A stretch of 64,000 nt of DNA from Dichetophora obliterata (Eukaryota; Arthropoda; Insecta; Diptera; Sciomyzidae). The notes beneath the pieces are model-generated. The model did no database searches and was not told where the DNA came from. It was given only the letters and a program-made list of their open reading frames with translations. Where the stretch lies: positions 28,034,819-28,098,818 of the forward strand of contig OY986439.1 in NCBI GenBank assembly GCA_963920525.1, in the 5' to 3' direction. Numbering within the stretch: position 1 is the first letter of the stretch; each line of letters starts with the position of its first letter. Shown here in pieces: positions 1 through 12,373 of the stretch. A program made the position numbers and the translations under genes.

Positions 1-585
1 CAGATTTATAGCGTTTTCAAAGGTCTTCTCAACGATATCCATCTCAACCAGATCGGATAAGAAATGGGTGAGATATAAGCGATTATACACTCAAGCTATA
101 AAGGCCTATATCTCAAGAATTTGGATCGGCGTCCCTAAAAAAACTTTAGGGTTTTAATCAGCGCTGTAAGCCCTACCAGGCCAAAGAAAATTGGTGCATT
201 TTTCATAAAGTAAATTTGTTCGTAAAAGCGGAAAAAAAAACGCTTTTTGGGCCATTTTTCGCTCATTTTTTTAAGTTTTTTTGCGATTTTGACCTTGAAG
301 ATGAAGTTTTTTGATTTAATATGTTCACAATTTTTGTTCTTTATGACAAGAGCTACAACTTTGCTTCAGAGAGTAAATCAAAATTCCGAACGATTTGCAA
401 GATATTAGCTTGAGAAAATTATCATTTTTTTTTGCAAAAATGACACCGAGGCCCCACATTTTTGGGGGCCCATAAAAAAAACCTGGAGGACTTTGGGCAA
501 AACTGGGGTTCAGGGGTCTTTTTTTTGGTCTTTTATCACGTAGTGGTGTCCGTATATGGTTATTTTTTTTCGTGTTGTACTGTGA
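1..585. other. Possible right part of a CACAGTRCAACA-type element
   Basis: No coding region is visible. The stretch ends near 572-590 with GTGTTGTACTGTGATATATA, which is very like the right end of the fold-back at 60419-61187. That suggests the first ~585 bases are the right part of a related DNA transposon cut by the window edge. The interior shows no homology I recognise. The assignment rests on about 18 terminal bases only. Confidence 0.22.
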
Positions 586-2450
586 TATATAACAGATATC
601 ACAAGTAGGAGTTAAAGTTCATCAATATATGATCAGGTTAATACCAGGTTTTTCTGAGGCGATCTCTACTAAAATTCATCACGTTTGAAATTAGCTCCTT
701 GTCCTTCTTAGTTCCTTAAAATAAGGAATTTATTTTTTTTTTAGTTTTTAGTTCTTAGTTTTTAGTTTTCAGTTTTTAGTTTTTGGTTTAAATGTTTTTA
801 GTTTTATTATCAGTTTTAATTAGAAATGTGAACATAAAAAATGAGCTGAATTTTTAAAAATATTCATTCCAATATTTTCCAATTGTTTTTCGCAAAATGC
901 TTCTTTAACTTTTTTTTCGCATATAATAAAAAAAATAGCAAGCTTGCAAAGTTCAATTGAAAATTTTACAAATACATCCTGCGGCAGCAGATGCGCAAAA
1001 AATGTGTGATGGAAAAATAATGCCAACAACAATCATAAAAACAGCACAAAATTCAACTACAATTCTAAATAAACAAAAAAAAAATTAGAAGTACACTGAA
1101 AAAAAAAATACTTTCAATGTCAATACCTAAACAAGACCATGCCATAGATCTGAAGTGGGCGTAGATGCGATGCTTGTTGAAATGCCCAGGAGGCCTCATA
1201 CACCATTGTTTTTATTGTTGTTATTATTGTTGTTGTTATTGTATTGCTTAGCATGACGGCTGTTTGCCAATAACAGATAAAGTAATTGAAGTTTAAGTAA
1301 ATAAACCGCAGGCACGCAGGCAGGCAACATAAAGTTGCATGAACAACTTTTCAATATGAAAATGCGCTGCCGACAAGCTGCAGGATACACGAAAAAACAA
1401 GACAGACAATTTAGTTAGGGTCTGCAGCAACAAGCGAGTTGTGCTTGTAAATATGTTAACATTAATACATAGTTCTAGTGCCGTTGTTTTAAGGATAATG
1501 GCAAGTAAGAAGTGGGTGCATCAATGCTGTGATTTCTAAAGAGAATCACTTCACTGAACAATTAACATGAAACATAACGCTTACATACATCTTTACACCT
1601 TTAAGTTGCAAATCCATTATGACTTAAACAATTTTTGTTAATATTCTCCAGCATTTTTTAATTTTAAGCCACTTTTAATGAATAATCTTGCAAAGTGGTA
1701 CTACTACATTTAATGCTGCTAATCCTTTACTTACAAATATATGTGAGCTTATGTAACCTGTTGCCAAACAACCTACTAAATGGACATGCTTAAATGGCCA
1801 GCATACAAATTAATTACATAAAATATTATAACAATTCTGCATGCTTTTAACTGCCTTTTAAGCTGTTTCCAATTACAACCATTTTTCATTGATTAATTAA
1901 TGTACCGTTAATACCACAATAAAATGAATGCTTAACAACAGCGTAAAATTTGTTGCCAACACAACAGAATACCACTTTGGAAATTCCACCACGATGGCAT
2001 TCATTATGAAAATGCAATAATTAACAAGAGTGAAAAGACTTTTTTCACAAGCAGCACTATTTTATTCACTTCCTCCTGCAACCATACCATTTAATGATTT
2101 TTCATTGCATTATGCCATCATATATTTCATGGCAAACACACTATAAACTGAAATTCCTGTGAATGTAATTAAGTTAAAAAAAAAGAACAGACACATGGAG
2201 TAAATTCCACGAGTCAAAAACGTGTTAAAAATAACAAAAGACAAAAAACAAAAATGCCGAAGGTGTTAATTTGGCAAAAAGCAGTAGTACACAAGCCAAT
2301 AGTAAAAAATTAATTAAAAAGCATAATAATAGTCCGAAAAAATAAACATGAATATTGAACATATGACGTAAAAGAAAAAATTAAACAAAAACTGGTAGTT
2401 GAATACATTTGCACTCACCTACAACTCAAATTTTACTTTGCAGATGTATG
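586..2450. other. Non-coding stretch with simple repeats
   Basis: I see no gene here. A degenerate tandem of AGTTTTT-like heptamers runs at about 741-790 and a TTG-rich simple repeat at about 1205-1245. The rest of 1090-2440 is less repetitive than most of the window and reads like ordinary fly intronic or intergenic sequence. Short open frames here lack any recognisable domain. Confidence 0.4.
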
Positions 2451-2452
2451 TA

Positions 2453-4191
2453 CACTCAGAAAAAAGTTTATCGGAATATGAGAAAAAAGGCATCATATTA
2501 AGTGAAAAATGGTATTGACTTTGCTCCAGAGAAGGCTTTTCTCTAAATGTGATCCCAAAAATTCCCTAAAAATAGCAAAAAGCTTTCATGAAAAAGAAAA
2601 ATATTTACAAGACACCTTCTCCTTAATAGAAAAATATTTCTTTATAATACGTTCAATCGTTTTATTTCTTGTGTAAATTTTTCTCAAAAACAGAGAAATA
2701 TTTATTTAATTTTAATAAATGTTTTCTTTAAGTTGCGTTTATAGTTGCGTTTAACACTGATACAACATATTTCTTTATTGCGTACATTTTTTTTAAAACA
2801 CAGAAGTATATCCGCAATTACGATTAAAAAATTATTTTTATCAAACATTTGTTTTAACTCAGTTCAACGCATAGTAAAAGTATTAATATCAAATTGTGAT
2901 TCTGTTTTAAAAATTTTAGTTGTGTTAGTTAAAAATGTGTTAAGAGGTAGAATTATTGTTGTGGCATTGTTTTTCGGGACTCTTTATAAATATTCCAGAA
3001 ATTTATTCTGAAAAACGATTTTGTAAATGCATCCAAAGAAACAGTAGTAATAACCCTATAGGAACAAACTAACTTGTTTTTAAAAACAACTAATAAAAAA
3101 ACTAATTTAGAATAAACTAGTTTATGAACTACTTTGTATTATATTAAGGCGGCACCCACTTCAATTTTGAATAGTTTTATTGCATTATATATGAAGTAAT
3201 TCAAAAACTACTTCAAAACAAGTGGCTTATTGATTTTGACATGTTTTTATTAAAACATTTTATTGGATTACAAGTTTATACATATTAAACCATGCTATTT
3301 CATCAAATATTATTAATATCAAATATCAAATATCATATTGGCTTTCAATAATATGAATTAATGTATTTTTCTTTTTCAAAACAATAAAATAAATGATCTC
3401 TTGATGTATAGAAATTTAAAATTTTTATGCTTTTAAATTAATTTTCAGTAAGTTGAATATTAACTAGATTTCAATTGATTTATTTTAAAGAAGTTAAAAA
3501 TATAATTTCAATTCAACTAATTTAACAAGTAGTTGAAAACATATGCAGATGAAAGTCAGTTGACTTATTTAGCGGACATCACCATACAAAATATGTGAGT
3601 TCGTTCTATGGAAAAAAGTCAGAATTTCAACTAGTTGTGGTTGACAAAAAAATACTTTTTCAACTACTTTTAAGTTAGTTCATTTTTCTACAGGGAAACA
3701 ACATCACTTTTTGTAGCTATGTTAAGTAAAAAAAACCTTTTGAAGCAATAATCGTCATAATATGCAGAATATGCAACACTTGCTTTTCACAGTATTAATC
3801 AATTGCTCTCACGCTTTCTATTTTTTTCGTACCTCATTCAATGTAAGAAAAATATATCGATTTTTGAAAAGAAGCCTTTTTAATTTTTGAGAAAGGATTT
3901 GTTGTTTTTGAAGAAAATATTTCGCATAGTGAATTATTTATCAACAATAGAGAACATTTCTCATTTTCTATATTTTTTTCTCTATAAATTAGATTTTTTC
4001 AGTGAGAGAAAAATACTTATCATTATTAGAGAGATAAAATATTTTCATTTCCCACAAAGAGGGAAGTATTTCTTCAAATATGTGAAAATTTATTATAATT
4101 GAATTAAATTTTATTTGAAATAAAGAAAATTTCTATTATCGAAAATAGAGAAATTTTTTATCACAAAAAGATAGGTGTTTTTTTCTGAGTG
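2453..4191. mobile_element. TIR element, TA target, ends CACTCAGAAAAAA
   Basis: The left end reads CACTCAGAAAAAA and the right end TTTTTTCTGAGTG, flanked on each side by TA (2451-2452, 4192-4193). TA flanks point to the Tc1/mariner-type target preference. No transposase is visible, so it is non-autonomous. The interior carries many GAGAAATATTTCTC-like palindromic words on both sides. At least one other element is nested at 3053-3695. The same terminus appears at 56334. Confidence 0.6.
3053..3695. mobile_element. Nested TIR element, ends CCCTRTAG
   Basis: The left end reads CCCTATAGGAACAAACTAAC and the right end, read inward, CCCTGTAGAAAAATGAACTA; both continue with ACTAACTT-like subterminal sequence. 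It sits inside the element at 2453-4191, so it is younger. I cannot define a target duplication: the flanks are ATAA and AAAC, so a TTAA piggyBac target is only a guess. There is no coding capacity. Confidence 0.45.
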
Positions 4192-4197
4192 TATCTA

Positions 4198-5516
4198 CAC
4201 GGAACGGAAAATGTGCATAAAAGTAGTGATTTTGTGCGTTGTTTTAATGAACATATTCGTTCTTTTTGAACCAACGCATACGTTCGTTAAAATTTAATGA
4301 ACGGTATTCATAAACTTGAAATTTTATGTACAAAATTAATGATTACGTATAATTTAATGAAAAATTTCATTAAAGTTTAATGAATAAAATCATTAAAATA
4401 AATGTACTTAAACTTTATGAATATGTTCGTTAAAATTTAATGAAGAATTTCATTAAAACAATGAAAAAGTTCTAAAAATTTAATGAAAAATTTCACTAAA
4501 ATTAATGAAAAGGTCATAAAATTGATGAAGAAGTTCATTCAAATTTTATTAAATTTAAATGGAAATTTGAGTAAATTTTTTATTCATGAAATTGCTGAAA
4601 GAAATGGTGGAATATTAACACACTTTACCTAATAAATTTAAATGAAAATATATTGTTTTAATATTCAAAAGTATATATTTCATACACTTTAATTATTTTA
4701 TTAATATGTTTACAGTCTTGAGTGAAAATGGCAAATAATAAGTGTTATTTTATTACATAAAATTAAAATAATCAAAGGATTCAAGGAAGAAATTGATTCG
4801 CAAAATTAAGAAGTATTTCAAGCAAAAATTGACCGACTCGTCTGCGCTACCAATGCGATCGGCTACGTTGGTAATACACTCGTTGGCAACACACTCGTCG
4901 GCTGCACAGTTTCGAGCGCTAGCGCTTCTTTTTGTTTTTGATTACTGCAAACATTTGCCAATAGTTTTTGTTTTCTTCTTCTTCTTTTAAGATGTCTTTT
5001 ACACCACCAAACAGTTGTGCACAAAATTGACAACGCAACGTGTCCTTTTTAGAAATAAAATGCAGTGTTTTTATATGTTCTACAAAGATATCTATATTTT
5101 TGTATTCTTCTTTATGCTAAATATTTTAATCACTGGTAAATACACTTTTATTAATCTTAAATATATTCTAAGCACTTTTAACTTATTACTTTTCAAAAAC
5201 AAAAATGAAGTAGAACAATTTGTGTCATTACCCACCGCTACAATAAAGCAATGTTCCGTTTGACGACGAGATTGTTCGGCAATTTTAATGAAGACTGTTC
5301 ATTAACTTATTCATAAATTCGTATTTCAGAGTTGCTCTGAAGAAATATTTATGAATTGCTTTCATTAAAATTTGTGAACTCGTTCATAAACTTTAATGAA
5401 CATTTTCGTCAAGTTAATGAAAAAAACATTACAAATAATGCATTTATTCTTGAAATCGTCAAGAAAAATTTAACAAACAGCTTTCATTAAAAGTTTATGA
5501 ATTATATTTTTCCGTG
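4198..5516. mobile_element. TIR element, TA target, TTAATGAA-rich
   Basis: The ends are CACGGAACGGAAAA (left) and TTTTTCCGTG (right), flanked by TA at 4196-4197 and 5517-5518. Both subterminal regions (about 4230-4560 and 5280-5510) consist of degenerate tandem copies of a TTCATTAAAATTTAATGAA-like word, so the element is self-complementary. No transposase is seen. It lies only 2 bp from the end of the preceding element. Confidence 0.6.
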
Positions 5517-5869
5517 TATTGATCAATTGAATTTATACAGTCCTAATGCGCACAAAAACGAATGCGAATCAGTTTTGAACCCGTTACGAACCCGTTACGA
5601 GTACGTCAGTACGCATTTCGCTTTCTAATGTTTCGACAGACCCGTTTCGCACCCGTTACGAATCCGTCAAAAAAATGGTCACAACGATGACATAAAAGGT
5701 CGTCTTAAATTTGTTACAAAATCTTTTATTTAATTTTCAGTGGATTAGAGATACGAATTACAATTGTGTATTTATTTTTATTTTAAATAACTTTTTTATA
5801 TCATTAGGCACGTGCTCCTCAAGCTCTCCTTCAAATCGAATAAAACTACTTCTTAAGATTTTTACATAA

Positions 5870-6332
5870 CACTATGAAACAAAATGAGGGTCATTGTCTC
5901 GGGGGGGGGGACCCAAACCAATCTCAAACGATAGTATTTTAAATCAATAACAAAAGCCAAAGTCCCATTTTGCTCCACTACGTCACAAGCATTTTTTACA
6001 GTGGTGTTAAATTTGACTTTTTTGGTTAAAAATGGAATTAAACAATATGAATAATTGTATGTTAAACTTAATTCAGGGTGTTTCTTGTCTTCGGTAGCCT
6101 TTACTAAAATTTTCCGGGGAATATTTTTTCGCAACACTTTAACCCCCTTACTCATTCCAGTATGGGTCAATTTGACCGTTTTTTTGGAAAAGACCCTATA
6201 AGTCAAATTTGGAAGAAGGTCAAAGGTTAAAAAATTTCAAAAAAATATTCTCCAAAAAATTTCACTAGGGGTCACGCAAGACAAGCAACCTCTACGAGTT
6301 AAGGGTTTCACATAAAAAACGAACCGAAAAGA
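5870..6332 (-). repeat. Dispersed repeat B, copy 1
   Basis: This segment is the reverse complement of 15358-15798, with shared landmarks such as the GGTCAATTTGACC region, TTTTCCGGGGAA and CAATCTCAAACGATAGTAT. The end CACTATGAAACA at 5870 is a decayed CACAGTGCAACA terminus. An open frame across most of it (5862-6206, minus) is chance: copy 2 does not conserve it. Confidence 0.6.
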
Positions 6333-6493
6333 TAATATATTTATTTTTAGGCAACTATTGCACCGTGCGATAATAACATCTTCATTTAGCAATAAATTTG
6401 TAATATTATAACGATTCGGCTGATGGTATAAAGCTATAATTATATTCGTAATATCTTATAAGTTATAGTAACAAATTACGTAAGTTGTATTAA

Positions 6494-7064
6494 CCCTATA
6501 TCGCGCAAAAGCGCCAATTTCAATTGCTTACCTAAAAATATCTTAAACAGTTGTAAAAATAAATAAAAACAACTTTTGTTTTGAAATTTTTAATACACCT
6601 TATTTATAAAAAATATAATAAGAAATACCTTATTCCTAAAAATATATATATTATTATTAATAAAATATATAAAAATATATTTATACAGATATAAAGATTT
6701 GCATATTTTAGGGAATACAGCATGCTTTTTAAAATAATAATTCATTATTAATGTAGTTTAATAACTTACCAAAAAGTTTTAACCTTTTTTTTTAATAACT
6801 ATTACTTTTTATTAAATTTTTAGTCATTTAAAAATATATTCAAAATATAGCAAAACACAAACTGCTGCCTAACGCGAAACCACGCTGTAGCAACTAAAAA
6901 TATAAAATAGCTGTTGATTGATTTACTCTCTAATTTGAAAGTTAGAGTTATTTGGAATGTTGACAAGTCATTTATAAGAATTTCGACCTAAATTGTGCTC
7001 TTTGAGTTATTTTTCTAGAGCAATTTCTAAATGTTGCAGATCTGCAACGCGGCGCGATACAGGG
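6494..7064. mobile_element. piggyBac-type MITE, TTAA target
   Basis: The left end is CCCTATATCGCGC and the right end GCGCGATACAGGG, with TTAA on both outer sides (6490-6493, 7065-7068). Duplicated TTAA and a CCC start are the signature of piggyBac-type insertion. The 571-bp interior is AT-rich and has no transposase, so an autonomous partner elsewhere would have to mobilise it. Confidence 0.7.
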
Positions 7065-7170
7065 TTAAGGTGGCTTAGCTTAGAAATTCAATTAAGTGGG
7101 AATTGAGTTATTTAATTAAAATTGTGAAAGTGAAAGTTTCGTGGTCTTTTTTCGAAAAATTTTAGTTTCA

Positions 7171-7330
7171 ATGGAGTTCTGCGGAAACTTAAAGAAATTT
7201 TGTGATATCTGCGGTCATTTCACACTATTACGAAGCACTCAAGGTCATTCCAGTCAGGAACTGATTACAGCGTATGAAAAATACTATGATCAAAAATTAA
7301 TATCCAATGTCACAAGCAGTTTGCAAGAGA
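7171..7330 (+). pseudogene. Fragment of a Cys-containing, zinc-finger-like protein
   Basis: The frame reads through FCDICGHFTL and then an acidic/aromatic stretch, ELITAYEKYY. A CxxC pair followed by such a helix resembles the N-terminal zinc-binding region of a class of insect proteins associated with repeats, but I cannot name the family with confidence. The frame stops at 7339 and no second Cys pair follows, so it is a fragment. It sits just downstream of the TTAA MITE. It could also be a chance open frame. Confidence 0.3.
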
Positions 7331-7572
7331 TGCTGCAATAACTTGTTGGAATGGTTACATCACAAACGCAGATCGATGCCGTACGGTGTTCCTTTGGTAT
7401 GGAAAAACAATATATGAAGAAATTAATAAAGTAAAGACGGGAGTAAAGACGAATTTCTAGAAATAAATATAAACCTATCTAAAGTGTTTGATATATCATG
7501 CCATAACAGTGATAATGATATGGATACTCTTTAAAAAAACAACATTAAAATTACCTAACATGAAAATAAATG

Positions 7573-8150
7573 TATTACACAGTGCGACAAAATGGAACGA
7601 AGTTGAAATACCTGGCAGATAATGCTATTTTTCTGCTAGGTCTTGTCAAGTTAAAGAATGTTCTGTACTTGGAATTTGCCGGATATCTCCAAAATCTGGA
7701 CTTATGGTAATAAAACCAATTTTGCCTACCTTTGGCCACTTATTAGCCTATAACTTACCTGACTGTCAACAGACTTTAAAAATTTAACCGGATCCTGAAA
7801 GGCGATACTTAAAAATTTCCAACTGCTTAAGACAGCTTGAGAAAGCTGTGTGTATTGATTCTGCAAATATAACTTTTTTTCAATTTTTTTTGGCTTTTCC
7901 AACGTTGACGATATTTTTATATGTGACCTTCTCTGAGAAAAGGGACCTAGTGTGTCAAAAAACGGTTTTGGACTTAAGACTGGATTCTGGTACCTAAAAG
8001 GGTGTAGAATAAGATGAAATAGGATTTCTGATAAAAATTTATTTATTCCATAAAAACGTACAAAACGAAACTGGGAAAATCGAGAAAAATGAGAAAAACA
8101 TTAAAATTTTACTTTTCTCGGAGAAAGTCACATATACTTAATTATTTAAC
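7573..8150. repeat. Dispersed repeat A, left-end copy
   Basis: The left end TTACACAGTGCGACAAAAT matches the left end at 60416 and the inverted end at 15346-15360. The first ~220 bases resemble the reverse complement of 15113-15357 (shared AAATACCTGG, CCAAAATCT, CTTATTAGCCTATAACTTA-like words). The right boundary is not defined; 8150 is where I lose the pattern. It carries no coding sequence. Confidence 0.4.
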
Positions 8151-8910
8151 GGTTACACTAGACCTGTATGGATTCATAAATAATATTTTTTAAAAATTTA
8201 AACGCAATTTAGTTTTTAGAAATCGGTCAGTAATTGACAAAGTAATTGACAAAGTCATTAAAATAGATTTTTTTGAAAAATCAATTTTCAGCATGACAAC
8301 TCAAAAATGTTTGCTTGACCGTTTTTTTTTTAAGTCGGCATCATTAGTTTCGCGTTGTAATGACCAGCAATACTCCATAATCATTTTAATTTTATTTTTT
8401 CCTTCAAAATTTTTGATATTGTTGCCATTTCTTGGTGAAAATGTTCTTCTTGCTCATCGCTGAACTGGTCTAAGTTTTTATATAAAATATTTCAAAGTTA
8501 TAAAGACGTGAAAAACGAAACGTCAAATAAAGAAACAAACCATTTTTTTTACATAAGTGAAGCTTTCATTGTATATTGTTGTAATTTTTACTTCTTTCAC
8601 TTTTTCTTATTTTTTGAAATGTTCCGATTTTTTTAAAGCTTAACTTAAGAGCATGCTAAGAGCATAGAAAGCAAAGAGATTGTTTGTAAAATGTTCGTTA
8701 GCGCAAGGTATATATAAGAAGTTAGTGTTAGTAGACAAAATTCTCTCTTGTTGTGGGTACCTTAGCTGTCAAAAGCAGTGGTTTACGAACAAAAGCAAAA
8801 CAAATAACAAAAATTGTCAACAACTTGTCAATAAATAGAATTATGTTGTGAATTTTTGTGATTTCAATTGATTTATTTAAATTAATTCTAGCAACTTTAT
8901 TGTTCACAAC

Positions 8911-9147
8911 TTTCGAAGTTCTTGCTAACCTGTCCTTCTTGGCCAAATGCACAATGCAATTATTGGATTCCCTCATACGTGTGATTTCTCCACAGATGGC
9001 ATAGGTCTTGAAACCAACGGTTTCTGCGTCAACATCGACGATGCTTAATTGCACAGAGGCGTGGTCCTTGGCGTGAATGATTCTGTTTGATGCAGAGCAC
9101 TTTCTGGGGCAGTACAAATCAACAGACTCTCCGTCGTCGTTTTCCAT
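8911..9147 (-). pseudogene. RpS21: Ribosomal protein S21 processed pseudogene
   Basis: From an ATG at 9147 the minus strand encodes [17 protein letters not shown]..., followed by [21 protein letters not shown] and KTYAICGE. These are hallmark stretches of the small-subunit ribosomal protein S21 (eS21), an ~83-residue protein of the 40S subunit. Differences: about five residues are missing between DAET and KTYAICGE, several substitutions occur late, and near LAKKD a frame change turns the normal C-terminus into unrelated sequence. The usual stop codon is lost. An AATAAA lies shortly downstream on the minus strand. The copy is continuous with no intron, whereas I recall fly RpS21 genes as intron-containing, so a reverse-transcribed copy is likely. 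I see no clear poly-A tail or target duplication. Confidence 0.85.
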
Positions 9148-9149
9148 GT

Positions 9150-10753
9150 TTATAGATTTTTTGTAGAAATTTACAAAACTGATGACTCTCGGCAATGTAG
9201 TAAAAAAGAAAAGCCATTTAAATACTTGCAAGCAGCTTAAAATATTTCGCAATTATTTAGTGATAGCTTTAGATTTAGTGATAGCTTTACGGAAAATACT
9301 AAAAAAAACATTCAGCATGCACAAAAATGAAAACTATATCAATTTTAGAATACATTTGACAGTTTTCTTTTATTTATTGTCTTTTACGCTCTTCTTATGT
9401 TTGACAGCTACGGTACACACCTCTCTGTGACGACTTTACCATGTTCAATATACCTTGCGTTTTCACAACCTGCTGTTTGATGATTCGCGAGCAGTGTTGC
9501 CGTTTGGATCCAATTGGATCCTTTTGGATACTTTTTTCCTTTAAAAATTGATAATTACTTTTTTTAAGCCTCAGTGTAAGTTTGGATACCTTTTTTAAAA
9601 AAATCTTTTTTGACATGAATATTAAGGCGCCTCACGCCTAGTAGAAAAAAAAAGTTGTTTGGCACAAATGCTCAAAATATTCCCTGATTTATGAAATGAT
9701 GATTCCCTAAATATTTCGTCTCTAGCGATAGCCATCCGTGAGATGGAATGGTTTGAAATAACCTCTAAAAATCGAGTTTTTTGGTAAAATATTGTCTGGT
9801 GTAATAATTTTAAAAAATAACTATCAGAAATTTTAGGAAGGAAAAAGCTCTTCCAATCTGCATCAAAAAATTCCAAATGTTTGCAGATTAAAGATAACGC
9901 TGTTTTTTCTACAACAAGACTAATAGATTTTCTTTGAGAATAATAGAAAATATACTGTTTTCCAAAATGCTTACATATGAATATTCGAACTTCTAAATTT
10001 AAGATAATATTGCATGTTGAAAAAAAAAAATTTAAAAAGACTCATTTAAGACTGTATTGTGAGTTTGGGCAAATAGTACAAAATTAGCGAAATTTTTTAA
10101 AAAAATCTGTAATTTTTAACACTTAAGATTCCCTTAGCGATTGCAAATTGTAACGAAACTTAATAATTCTAGTAAAGGTTGTAGCAACAAGTACCCTTAT
10201 TAATATGGATTTTGATATTTTTTGTTTCCGATTAATTGGGACCAAAATATCTTGACCCTGTCTGAAAACGACTACTTTTTTTACACCACATAGTGAGAAG
10301 AAGATGCATTAAAACCAAAGTAAAAACTTTTTTAGAATACTGTTTTTTGTATTATTTGTGTACATAAAATTTCAAGTCTTTAAGATAAATATTTTAAATT
10401 ACAATAAATCGTTTTTTTTACAACGTGCAATGATAGCTTAATATAATTAAAATGCAGTAGCAATCCATATAATTTATTTTACATTAAGCTGAATAAGATA
10501 TTTAATTTTTCATTTATTCTTTTTTAGGCAATTATATATTGTTTTGCATATTGCTTTTGTATAAATATTATACTTATAAAATTAATGTAATTAAAGGGCA
10601 ATAGCAACACACATAAAAGGCAGAAGTACTGAAGTTTATGTTCCTTTTTAATATTATTATACATTTTTTATTTTTTATTATTATATTTAAATGGAAATAT
10701 TTGTCAGTCTTAAAATTAAATAAATAAAATTGTTATGAAAACTTAAACATGTG
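9150..10753. other. Unrecognised stretch
   Basis: I find no gene that I can name. CAGTGTTGCCGTTTGGATCC at about 9493 looks like a hAT-type terminus (CAGNGTTGCC), but I find no partner end. An 84-codon open frame on the minus strand (9622-9876) shows no domain I know. The rest is AT-rich. Confidence 0.3.
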
Positions 10754-10762
10754 GGTTTCATT

Positions 10763-11888
10763 GGTTCAGGGAAATAACGCGAAAAATAAAAAATGAAATA
10801 AAGCCCAAAACATTTTGGGCATAAAAAAAATGAAATAACGCCCAAAATAAAAATGAAATAAAGCAAAAAAAATGAAATAACGCCCAAACTGAAAATGAAA
10901 TAAGACCCAAAATATTTTGGGCTTACAAAAATGAAATATTTTACCGGCTCCGCGAAATAACTCCTAATGATAGAACTTCTAACAGTAAATGAAATAAGTC
11001 CTAATGTTGAATGATGAAATTACTCCTAATTCCTGGTGAAATAAGATCTAAAAATAAAATGAAATAAAACCTGACATTTAGGAGTATGTACATTATGAAA
11101 TAAAACCTAAACGGAAATGAAAAATTAAGTCCTAATTTTCAGAATATTAAAAAAAAACAATTGTGGTTCTTCTGACAGCGACCATAAAGCAAGCAAGGCT
11201 CTAGACCTCTGGAAAAAGGCACACAAAACGAAAAATGAAATAAGGGCCCAAATTCGGGATCTTTTTTTAATATGAAATATTGCCCCACCACATAAAATGA
11301 TATTTGGCCGATAAAATAGTTTTCCCTTGCACGGAATTTCAAAACCACATTTCTTATATCATAAATAAAAACCATTTGGGATTTATACGGACATGCCCTT
11401 TTTTCGTTTTACAGTACTTCTGGACATAATTCTCTTTGTAATAGGCGGCCTTCGGCCGCTGCTTAGGGATTGCAACGCTCAGTAAGTCCAACACTGGCTT
11501 TGCTGTCTACAGTACTTCTGAATTGAAAAAACAGTTATATCTGAATAGTAATAAAGTAACACCCCCAATAGAAAAATGAAATAACGCCCAAAATAGAAAA
11601 ATGAAATCAAGCCCAAAATTTTGGGCCTTATTTCATTATGAAATAACGCCCAAATTTGTATGGAAAATTTTTGGGCTTTATTTCATTTTTATTTTTTGGA
11701 CGTTATTTCAATATGAAATAACGCCCAAAATAGAAAAATTAAATAAAGCCCAATTTCAATGAAATAAAGCCCAAAATGTTGGGCCTTATTTCATTATGAA
11801 ATAACGCCCAACTTTGTATGGAAAATGTTTGGGCTTTCTTTCATTTTTATTTTGGGCGATATTTCATTGGGCGTTATTTCCCTGAACC
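10763..11888. mobile_element. Mutator-type fold-back with GAAATAACGCCC array
   Basis: The left end is GGTTCAGGGAAATAACGC and the right end its inverse, flanked by the 9-bp direct repeat GGTTTCATT (10754-10762 and 11889-11897). A 9-bp duplication is characteristic of the Mutator superfamily. The interior consists largely of degenerate tandem copies, in both orientations, of a GAAATAACGCCCAAAAT word and its variants (GAAATAAAGCCC, GAAATAAGTCCTAA). The right third is itself a set of nested inverted repeats. There is no transposase, so the element is non-autonomous. Confidence 0.75.
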
Positions 11889-12373
11889 GGTTTCATTATA
11901 TAAAAATATAAGAGTTGTATATTTGTTTCAAAACAAAGAATACATTATTGGTTTTTTTGAATTTTTATACGTGAATACATTTGCATACTTTTTTGACCTT
12001 TTCTTGAATACATTTTTTAGAATCGTCGCGGCAGCACTGTTCGCGAGAGAAAAAGTCCACAAAAACAAAATGCATCTCTTAAGTAAAGCTTTTAAAAAAG
12101 CTTCTGCATTAAAAAAAAATGAGAACAAGTTAGAATTGCAACCACAATATGCAATGAGAGCTTAACTTATGTCAGGAATATGTAATTTGGTTTCTTCATT
12201 TGAGGTTTTGTTTTTCACAGCTTTATCACTTTGAAAACCATTTCATATAAAAAATTTACTATTTAATAAAAAATAGTGTGCAACTAATATTAAATGATAT
12301 AACGAAAAACCTTAAAAATTTGCTACTTTTCAATAGATATCAGTCATCGGTATAGTTTTAAAGATATAATAAT

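Noticed and set aside
5862..6206. 114-codon open frame on the minus strand
   Set aside because: It lies in dispersed repeat B; the other copies do not keep the frame and no domain is visible.
9493..9512. Left end of a hAT element (CAGTGTTGCCG)
   Set aside because: No matching inverted end or 8-bp duplication could be found nearby.
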